From Bacteroidota bacterium (GTDB taxonomy: Bacteria; Bacteroidota; Bacteroidia; Bacteroidales; VadinHA17): DNA of 5,582 bases. The DNA lies in the NCBI GenBank assembly GCA_006227095.1, contig SBFZ01000244.1, positions 1 to 5,582 of the forward strand, read 5' to 3'. The notes under the pieces were generated by a model, which was not told where the DNA came from, made no database searches, and worked only from the letters and a program-made list of their open reading frames with translations. Shown piece after piece: positions 1 through 5,582 of this stretch (position 1 is the stretch's first letter; each line of letters opens with the position of its first letter). The position numbers and the translations under genes were made by a program.

Positions 1-2010
1 GAGATGAAGGAAAAATTCATCGGGGGAAAAGGTTACGGCCTCCGCTACCTCTGGGATGCAACGAAACCCGACACAAAATGGGATGATCCGGAGAATGAGA
101 TAGTCATCTCATCAGGTCCGATAGGAGGGATTACCCAGTATTCCGGAACCGGCAAATCACTTGTTGTCTCAATCTCACCGCAGACAGACTCGGTAATGGA
201 CAGCAACGTAGGCGGGTTCTTCGGACCTTTCCTGAAATTCTCGGGCTTTGATGCGATAGAGCTGCAGGGCAAGGCTGCCAGTGATGTCATCGTTTACATC
301 AACGGTGTTGATCATTACGTTGAGATCTTCGAGGCTCCGGCAGAAGCTGTTGATACCCATGTGCTTGCAGAACAGCTTACGGATATGTTCGCCGAGGGTG
401 AGTCAGACAGGAAGAATATCGGGATCGTCTCCGCCGGAACTGCTGCAGACCATTCCCTTATTGGTATGCTCAACTTCACCTTCTACGACAACAAGAGGAA
501 GAAGATAAGGCTTAAGCAGGCCGGACGGGGTGGTATCGGAACAGTCTTCCGCAACAAGAAGATCAAGGCGCTGGTATGCAGGATCCCCGGCGTCAAGGGC
601 AATCTCAACAACGTTGTGGATCTCGAGGCCATCCAGGAGCGGGGTCGCCGGTTCAACCGTGAGATGAGGGAGCTTGACGACAAGCAGTGCCGCATGCGCC
701 AGGTGGGTACAGCTCACCTGATGGAGATAATGGATGATCACGACCTGCTTCCGACACACAACTACAAGTTCGGATCACACAAGGATGCACCGAAGATAGA
801 CTCGGCCGTATGGACCTCATTCTTTACCCAGGGTATACCCGACGGCTGCTGGATCGGTTGCAACATGTCATGCGCCAAGGCAATCGATGACTATGAGATA
901 TCATCAGGGCCATATGCGGGGCAGAAGGTGATTGTTGACGGCCCAGAGTATGAAACGGCTGCAGGCCTCGGTTCCAACGGAGGGTTTTTCGATCCCCGCT
1001 ATATCATAGAGACAAACTTCTATTGTGACACATACGGCATATGCACCATTACCTGGGGCACGAGCCTGGCCTTCATACAGGAGTGCTTTGAGAACGGTAT
1101 CCTTAACCTTGAGCGTACCGGTGGCCTCGAGCTCACCTTCGGAAACATTCCGGCAGCACTCGAGCTGCTTCACCAGGTGGCACGCGGTGAAGGCTTCGGC
1201 CTGATAGCCGGACAGGGGATACGGCGCATGAAAAAGATCTTTGCCGAAAAAGGCTGGGGCGACCCACAGTTCATGCAGGATATAGGAATGGAGAACAAGG
1301 GTCTTGAATACTCCCAGTACATGTCAAAGGAATCACTGGCACAACAGGGTGGTTATGCCCTTACCAACAAGGGCCCGCAGCATGACGAGGCATGGCTTAT
1401 CTTCATGGATATGGTCAACAACCAGATCCCGACATTCGAGAACAAGGCTGAGGCACTGCACTACTTCCCGATGTTCCGTACATGGTTCGGACTTGTGGGT
1501 CTATGCAAACTGCCATGGAACGATGTGGAACCGGAGAACAACGCCGAAACTGATGAACCCGCCAAGGTTCCTGAACATGTAGACAACTATGTTACTATCT
1601 ATAAGTCTGTGACAGGCAGGGAGTTTGACAAGAAGCGCCTTGTTGAAGACTCCGAAAGGGTTTACAACTTCCAGAGAGTGTTCAATATCCGTCGCGGTTT
1701 CGGCAGGCGCAAGGATGATGACCAGCCCTACCGCGCCTGCGGACCGGTAACTGTTGAGGAGTACCTCTCACGCCAGGAACGTTATGACAAACAGCTGAAG
1801 GATAAGGTTGGCGTTGACCCGGAAGGGATGAGCACCGAAGAGAAGATCAGGGTCATGAGAGAGTACCGTGAGAAGCAGTATGACCTGTTGCGCGATGCCG
1901 TCTACAGGCGCCGCGGATGGAACAACAACGGAATACCAACCATTGAGCACCTGAAGAAGATAGGAATTGATTTTCCGGAAGTGCTGGAGGTGGTTACCCC
2001 GCTGCAGTAA
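1..2010 (+). CDS. AOR-family tungsten oxidoreductase, 5'-partial
   Basis: This is a member of the aldehyde:ferredoxin oxidoreductase family: cytoplasmic enzymes with a bis-pterin tungsten cofactor and one [4Fe-4S] cluster, usually oxidising aldehydes to acids with ferredoxin. Residues are numbered from the Met at base 4. Visible family blocks are KFIGGKGYG (4-12), an N-terminal cofactor-domain region (about 30-95), GRGGIGTVFRNKKIKA (about 174-189), GTAHLMEIMDDHDLLPTHNY (about 236-255), cluster cysteines C282, C286, C290 and C501, a DxxGIC pterin-type motif (D342-C347), E315/E317 in GPEYET, and H460. The glutamate and histidine probably match the active-site Glu and His of Pyrococcus AOR. The frame is open at base 1, and family members carry about 25-30 residues before the GGKG block, so the Met at base 4 is internal and the true start is upstream. 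A charged C-terminal tail (about 575-650) makes it longer than the ~605-residue archaeal AOR. Deviations: CX3CX3C spacing, Cys at 347 where Asp is usual, and Gly at 496 where the second DxxGLC motif has Asp. Substrate is unknown; a BamB-like or other AOR subfamily is possible. Confidence 0.9.
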   Translation, partial: EMKEKFIGGKGYGLRYLWDATKPDTKWDDPENEIVISSGPIGGITQYSGTGKSLVVSISPQTDSVMDSNVGGFFGPFLKFSGFDAIELQGKAASDVIVYINGVDHYVEIFEAPAEAVDTHVLAEQLTDMFAEGESDRKNIGIVSAGTAADHSLIGMLNFTFYDNKRKKIRLKQAGRGGIGTVFRNKKIKALVCRIPGVKGNLNNVVDLEAIQERGRRFNREMRELDDKQCRMRQVGTAHLMEIMDDHDLLPTHNYKFGSHKDAPKIDSAVWTSFFTQGIPDGCWIGCNMSCAKAIDDYEISSGPYAGQKVIVDGPEYETAAGLGSNGGFFDPRYIIETNFYCDTYGICTITWGTSLAFIQECFENGILNLERTGGLELTFGNIPAALELLHQVARGEGFGLIAGQGIRRMKKIFAEKGWGDPQFMQDIGMENKGLEYSQYMSKESLAQQGGYALTNKGPQHDEAWLIFMDMVNNQIPTFENKAEALHYFPMFRTWFGLVGLCKLPWNDVEPENNAETDEPAKVPEHVDNYVTIYKSVTGREFDKKRLVEDSERVYNFQRVFNIRRGFGRRKDDDQPYRACGPVTVEEYLSRQERYDKQLKDKVGVDPEGMSTEEKIRVMREYREKQYDLLRDAVYRRRGWNNNGIPTIEHLKKIGIDFPEVLEVVTPLQ

Positions 2011-2132
2011 AGACCCGGGGCTGTCATTTCATTATGGCAGCAGGTGCTGCTTCCGGCTTAAGTATTTGCCTGGAGCCGAAGAAACGGGCAGTAAACCAGG
2101 AGGCCGGTCATCTGACCGGCCTCCTGGCATTC
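2011..2132. other. Convergent intergenic region
   Basis: This is the short gap between the converging AOR-family and GH43 genes. Apart from the strong inverted repeat at 2096-2127, it holds only a weak 6-bp palindromic hairpin at 2037-2050 (GCAGCA-GG-TGCTGC). I see no promoter, small ORF with a ribosome-binding site, or RNA gene. Confidence 0.6.
2096..2127. terminator. Perfect inverted repeat between convergent genes, likely bidirectional terminator
   Basis: The arms 2096-2110 and 2113-2127 are exact reverse complements (15 bp, GC-rich), leaving a 2-nt centre; in RNA this would fold as a 14-bp stem with a tetraloop. It sits 5 bp beyond the GH43 stop codon and about 85 bp beyond the AOR-family stop codon, between converging genes. 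Neither side has a strong T tract (TTTAC follows on the - strand and CATTCTCATC on the + strand). The terminator role is therefore inferred from position and stem strength; it could instead act as an RNA 3'-end stabiliser. Confidence 0.75.
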
Positions 2133-3449
2133 TCATCTGAACCTGAACCAGTCAATGCTGCATTCGGTTCCCTCTTCACCGTAATAGTGAAGCCAGACGG
2201 CATGGATACCTTCAATCCGTGCAACCGGAATCGTCAATATCTGCCACTCCCTGTCCGTAATACCTTCCATCTGAATCATAGCCAGTCTTTTATGCCAGGG
2301 CTTATCAGCAGATACAATAAGGCTTCCTCCTGCCGCCGGAGGCAGAATCCTGATAGTTATACTGTCAGTTCCCTCCCTGAAATCGATGTATTTATAGGCA
2401 GCCTTGTCACCGCTCTGCATTTCACATAAAGCTTCGGTTTTACTGTCAGTCTGTTTTATCCTGACATTGCCATTCAGTATGCAGGCCCATTCAGCCTCAA
2501 TGATGGATTCCGAATCAAGAGGCCCTGAAGCCCCCTGTGAGGTCATCTCCACTTCCGGTATTGTGCCATCAGGCATGAACATTATGGGTTCTGCGCAGGC
2601 CTTGCGCATGGTGTTGCAGCCGTGCGTTGAGCGGTGGTAGAAAACATACCACTGTCCGTTGAATTCTGCAATTGATCCATGGTTGTTCCAGTTATTGGGA
2701 TTGCAATGATTGTTGTCAATGATGACGCCACGGTATGTATATGGCCCGAAAGGCGATGCGGCCGTTGCGTATCCTATACAGGTGGGGATATCCCCCCTTG
2801 ACAGGTCAGCATACACCAGGTAATAGAGACCGTTTCGCTTTGCGAGAAAAGCCCCTTCATGAAAGTGATGATCCTGCTCGGTAATAATGCTGTCTCTGAT
2901 GGTCGAAGTATCCAGCTCTGTCATACCATCTTTAAGCCTTGCCATCTTCAGGGAGAACTGACCCCAGAGATAATATGCCTGCCCGTCGTCATCAATGAAA
3001 ACGGCAGGATCTATCTGGTTATGGGAGCCGACATTCAGGGCTTTCCCGTCAACAAAGGGATCTTCAGGACTGTCTGACCACGCAACCCCTTCTGCATTCT
3101 GCCTGTCAGGCTGGCAATAAAACAGGAAATATCTTCCGTCTTTAAATGCAGCATCCGGAGCATACAGCACTTCATCATTGTAAGGTACCTGGTCCCCTTC
3201 TCCTGCAGAACGGAATGCACCTCCGAAGTACTCCCAGCTCTTCATGTCAGCTGTTCTCATCACCGGATTAATTGTTGAGCAATAATAGCTGCAGTCTTCA
3301 TCAAGCGATCCGTAGATATACAGTCTGCCGTCATTCCAGACTCTTGCGGAGGGATCGGCCAGGTAAACGCCGGCGGGTGAGATGGGATTCTGGCCGCATG
3401 CACAAACTTCATACAGCAGCAAAAAAACAAGTGAAGCAACTGTTTTCAT
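2133..3449 (-). CDS. Glycoside hydrolase family 43 with C-terminal CBM6-like module, exported
   Basis: This is a predicted exported glycosidase, most likely acting on arabinose- or xylose-containing side chains (alpha-L-arabinofuranosidase, beta-xylosidase or similar). The five-bladed GH43 propeller occupies about residues 25-300. The catalytic triad is visible: base D32 in LADPS, pKa-modulating D147 in QIDPAVF, and acid E198 in HEGAF. H257 in NNHGS matches the conserved metal-site histidine. Residues about 316-438 look like a CBM6 beta-sandwich, from IIEAE to a closing SIDWFRF. The N-terminus (MKTVASLVFLLLY) is a signal sequence, and VCAC (15-18) fits a lipobox with C18 as the lipidated residue, though plain secretion is possible. 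I chose the ATG at 3449 over an in-frame TTG at 3455: the TTG directly abuts the upstream stop, while the ATG has an AAGGAA ribosome-binding site 9 bp away (3459-3464). It is probably the last gene of the - strand operon. The GH43 subfamily and exact substrate cannot be read from the sequence. Confidence 0.9.
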   Translation of the reverse strand: MKTVASLVFLLLYEVCACGQNPISPAGVYLADPSARVWNDGRLYIYGSLDEDCSYYCSTINPVMRTADMKSWEYFGGAFRSAGEGDQVPYNDEVLYAPDAAFKDGRYFLFYCQPDRQNAEGVAWSDSPEDPFVDGKALNVGSHNQIDPAVFIDDDGQAYYLWGQFSLKMARLKDGMTELDTSTIRDSIITEQDHHFHEGAFLAKRNGLYYLVYADLSRGDIPTCIGYATAASPFGPYTYRGVIIDNNHCNPNNWNNHGSIAEFNGQWYVFYHRSTHGCNTMRKACAEPIMFMPDGTIPEVEMTSQGASGPLDSESIIEAEWACILNGNVRIKQTDSKTEALCEMQSGDKAAYKYIDFREGTDSITIRILPPAAGGSLIVSADKPWHKRLAMIQMEGITDREWQILTIPVARIEGIHAVWLHYYGEEGTECSIDWFRFR

Positions 3450-3455
3450 TGACAA

Positions 3456-5432
3456 TTATTCCTTTACCGGTTCTGCCAGCCAGGGTGCCCTGTAACCATC
3501 AGGTCTCTGCCTTACCTCGGGCGTCCCCGGGATGTATTCAATATCAATTGTTTCTGCCCTGCCGTCCTCAATCCTGAAAAGAAGCGACTGGTATGGACTG
3601 AACTTCAGATGAAGTTCTACAGGTTTGCCCATCCACTCCACGGTGACATCCACCGACCGTTCTTCCGTATTGAGTGACTGTCCGTACTCAATCGGGAATT
3701 TCAGCCTGTCAGAGGAAGGATTGGGAAAGAAAATGTACAATGATTCACCGTCAATCCTGCACCAGTGGCGGGGTATTACGCTGCCGTTGATGAAAGGATT
3801 CAGGTCAGCCGGCATAACTGTTGATACATTGGTATGTTCCTTAAGCTTCGAAACAAGGTCATAATAGTTGTCATGCCTGGTTGTCCCCGGCTCCGATGGA
3901 TCTTTTTTCAGGATAATTCTGACCCCCTCGTCTGCCAGGCGTATCAGCTGTTCAAGGACATCATGGGCCAGCAGGTCAGCGTCAACATAAAGGGCTTTGT
4001 ACCTTGCATCGCCGACAACCATTGAACCTTTTTCAGAGGATGCTTTTGCCAGGAATTCGCCGTTTATCCATGTCGGACAAAATCCATCGAGATCATCAGG
4101 AAAGTAGACATAGCGCATCTCATAATAGCCCCATGCCCATCTGAACTGTTTTTCCACCGGCATCCGGCCGGCTGTCCATGCATCTTCTGAGGGAAGGTAA
4201 ACAGCTATGTCTGAATAGGTAACGCCCCTTGACATGTAATCTGAAACCTTCTCCAGGTAGCTGTTGAAACGGGGTATCTCTCCGGCAAGGTTACCCTCCG
4301 GGCCGACGTGTGTGGAGGCATAGAAGCTGACCGTATCTGATCCGGCCGGATTATGAGGCTTACCGTGCCATATGATATGGTTGATGCCGTTGGCGAAGAG
4401 GGCATCGGCAACCAGTTTCAGATCAGCAGCCTGTTCTTCCCGGATGTAATCACGCGGCCAGCCATAGAGGCAGGTGAAGGTCTCTGACGAAACATATTTT
4501 TTGCCTGACAGCAGGGCTGCGGAGGCAGGTATTGCGCAGAATTCAGGTTCGAAAAGCATTGATTCACCCTCCGGAATGTCAAGAAGTGCATACCCGCTTA
4601 TGAGGTCGCAGGGAGCCCCAGATACCTGACCCCTCGAGAGTCTGCCGGCAGCGTTGGCCACAGAATCGAAATCAGCGTAGAACCGGAGGACCTTCTCAGA
4701 GACAAGTGACATATAATCATAAAGTTGTGCACTGAATGAAGGTTCGTAAATGGAGTCCATGAATGGTACAATATCATAACCAAATTCCTCCATGAAATCC
4801 TTTTCGAAACCGTCACACCACAGTTTTTCAGTTTCAACTTCCCAGCTGTCAATGAACCAGCATTGCGGAAGCCTGGTTTCGGGCCGTGGAAAGGCATTCG
4901 TCAGCCTCTCAAAATAAGGGATGTAATTGGCCGGGGTCAGGTGGTCAACCACATATCCTTTCTGCGGATGTTGCCACGAGTATACTATCTGCTGCCGCCG
5001 GGTACTGTCACCAAACTGACGGCTGGCCTGGTCAAAGGTTACAAATGTATCTCCGAAAGGCCACAGGGTTCCGAATGTCAGATCACATGACATGCCAATG
5101 GAGTCGGCATATCTTATAGTATATTCAACGATATCCGACCATTCGTCAGAGAGCCATTCCTGGCGTGGGGTGTAACTGGTATCACCCGGATTAAACCTGT
5201 TCAGCGGATAGACCCAGGCTATCTCCACCCCTCCGAATCCGTTTTCCTTCAGCCAGTCGAGGTTGTAACGTACATCCTCCTTTTTGATGGTGGAGGCGAA
5301 CCACCAGTATCGTGTGCCGGGCTGTGGGTTCAGGGTAAATTCATCCGTATCTGCTTCTGCGAGGCGGGGAGAGGTGCCGCATGATACAAGGGATAAGAAT
5401 GAAATCAGGAACAGGATAGATTTCGGCCTCAT
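3456..5432 (-). CDS. GH106-like alpha-L-rhamnosidase-related lipoprotein
   Basis: This is a predicted surface or periplasmic lipoprotein glycosidase related to GH106, a family of inverting, calcium-dependent alpha-L-rhamnosidases. The signal peptide ends in a clear lipobox, LVSC (15-18). The TIM-barrel core starts at about residue 38 with the typical RYWWFAS segment (41-47) and an LKENGFGGVEI strand (61-71). The DSWEVE block (195-200) is followed by a GYDIVPFM stretch (218-225), and SSETFT (315-320) precedes a GINHIIWHGKPHNP segment (349-362). E198 and E317 are placed like the two catalytic glutamates described in Bacteroides BT0986, with similar spacing (119 here, about 130 there). A region from about 400 to 540 resembles the later barrel/flavodoxin-like part, and a short beta domain (about 550-620) closes the protein. 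At 658 residues it is clearly shorter than BT0986 (about 1,100) and lacks its extra C-terminal beta domains, with no sign of a frameshift. Its ATG overlaps the upstream stop (ATGA), and there is no strong ribosome-binding site, so translational coupling is likely. Rhamnosidase activity is inferred; a related non-rhamnosidase specificity remains possible. Confidence 0.78.
   Translation of the reverse strand: MRPKSILFLISFLSLVSCGTSPRLAEADTDEFTLNPQPGTRYWWFASTIKKEDVRYNLDWLKENGFGGVEIAWVYPLNRFNPGDTSYTPRQEWLSDEWSDIVEYTIRYADSIGMSCDLTFGTLWPFGDTFVTFDQASRQFGDSTRRQQIVYSWQHPQKGYVVDHLTPANYIPYFERLTNAFPRPETRLPQCWFIDSWEVETEKLWCDGFEKDFMEEFGYDIVPFMDSIYEPSFSAQLYDYMSLVSEKVLRFYADFDSVANAAGRLSRGQVSGAPCDLISGYALLDIPEGESMLFEPEFCAIPASAALLSGKKYVSSETFTCLYGWPRDYIREEQAADLKLVADALFANGINHIIWHGKPHNPAGSDTVSFYASTHVGPEGNLAGEIPRFNSYLEKVSDYMSRGVTYSDIAVYLPSEDAWTAGRMPVEKQFRWAWGYYEMRYVYFPDDLDGFCPTWINGEFLAKASSEKGSMVVGDARYKALYVDADLLAHDVLEQLIRLADEGVRIILKKDPSEPGTTRHDNYYDLVSKLKEHTNVSTVMPADLNPFINGSVIPRHWCRIDGESLYIFFPNPSSDRLKFPIEYGQSLNTEERSVDVTVEWMGKPVELHLKFSPYQSLLFRIEDGRAETIDIEYIPGTPEVRQRPDGYRAPWLAEPVKE
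3459..3464 (-). promoter_or_regulatory. Ribosome binding site for the GH43 gene
   Basis: AAGGAA on the - strand lies inside the last two sense codons of the GH106-like gene (Lys-Glu), 9 bp before the ATG at 3449. It favours that ATG over the TTG at 3455, for which the spacing would be only 3 bp. The placement implies translation close to, or coupled with, the upstream gene. Confidence 0.6.
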
Positions 5433-5581
5433 TTGTTGAATTTTGACCTGTTGAAGGCATTCTCAATCTTATCATATGCATCAACAGGGTTGGTTAACGG
5501 CATTTCGGCATTGAACAGTTCATAATCAAGCAGTTTTGCCTTTTTACTCCTTTCAAATGTCGGAAGCTTCATACGATTCGT
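5429..5581 (-). CDS. C-terminal end of an unrecognised protein, 5'-partial
   Basis: The last 50 codons plus a TGA stop of a gene entering from the right edge are visible. The visible C-terminus includes LLDYELFNAEMPLTNPVDAY and ends in NRSKFNK. It is hydrophilic, rich in Lys, Asn and Glu, and shows no membrane segment. The TGA (5431..5429) overlaps the ATG of the GH106-like gene by four bases, which is strong evidence that this is a real coding frame and belongs to the same operon. The only internal Met codons lie within this short stretch, with no ribosome-binding site that would suggest a separate small gene. I do not recognise the family; the operon context suggests a role in glycan breakdown or sugar use, but that is inference only. 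Confidence 0.7.
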   Translation of the reverse strand, partial: TNRMKLPTFERSKKAKLLDYELFNAEMPLTNPVDAYDKIENAFNRSKFNK

Positions 5582-5582
5582 A

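Noticed and set aside
4..6. Base 4 ATG as the true start of the AOR-family gene
   Set aside because: The codon before it (GAG) is in frame and open, and the conserved GGKG block follows immediately, whereas family members have about 25-30 residues before it. The gene is cut by the window edge.
403..759. 118-codon open frame on the - strand
   Set aside because: It lies fully antisense within conserved AOR-family coding sequence, so it is a shadow frame.
2037..2050. Small GCAGCA/TGCTGC hairpin just after the AOR-family gene as its terminator
   Set aside because: The stem is only 6 bp with a 2-nt centre and no T tract; the stronger repeat at 2096-2127 is a better candidate.
2034..2429. 131-codon open frame on the + strand starting in the intergenic gap
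   Set aside because: Most of it is antisense to the well-supported GH43 gene, the protein resembles nothing, it runs through the terminator-like hairpin, and there is no ribosome-binding site at its ATG.
3272..3577. 101-codon open frame on the + strand across the GH43/GH106-like junction
   Set aside because: It is antisense to both genes, has low-complexity basic composition, and no recognisable domain or start signal.
5433..5582. Promoter for the GH106-like gene
   Set aside because: This stretch is coding for the upstream gene and overlaps the start by ATGA; no convincing Bacteroidota-type -33/-7 pair is seen.

Overview
The window most likely comes from an anaerobic member of the Bacteroidota. 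The evidence is a Bacteroidota-style glycan-degradation cluster with two exported glycosidases carrying lipoprotein-type signal sequences, next to an oxygen-sensitive tungsten enzyme of the aldehyde:ferredoxin oxidoreductase (AOR) family. Genus and family cannot be fixed from this sequence.

Layout. On the + strand, 1..2010 holds an AOR-family oxidoreductase. Its first ~25-30 residues lie before the window, because the reading frame is already open at base 1 and the protein begins inside the conserved N-terminal motif. A 122-bp convergent intergenic region follows (2011..2132) and contains a perfect 15-bp inverted repeat, probably a terminator. On the - strand, reading right to left, there are three tightly packed genes. 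The first is the last 50 codons of an unrecognised protein (5429..5581). The second is a lipoprotein related to GH106 alpha-L-rhamnosidases (3456..5432), which overlaps the first by an ATGA. The third is a GH43 glycosidase with a C-terminal CBM6-like module (2133..3449), which starts 6 bp after its neighbour's stop codon.

How the genes work together. The - strand trio has the spacing of one transcript. The two recognisable products would be exported and would act on a rhamnose-containing, arabinose- or xylose-decorated plant polysaccharide such as a pectic side chain (inference from families). The AOR-family gene is transcribed towards this cluster and is not part of it. Its Asn codon choice is much more biased than that of the GH43 gene, suggesting a highly expressed metabolic enzyme.

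I found no RNA genes, mobile elements, CRISPR arrays or recognisable promoters. The promoters of both transcripts must lie outside the window. I do not see a clearly undescribed system here. The points most worth a second look are the altered cofactor motifs of the AOR-family protein and the short GH106-like enzyme.
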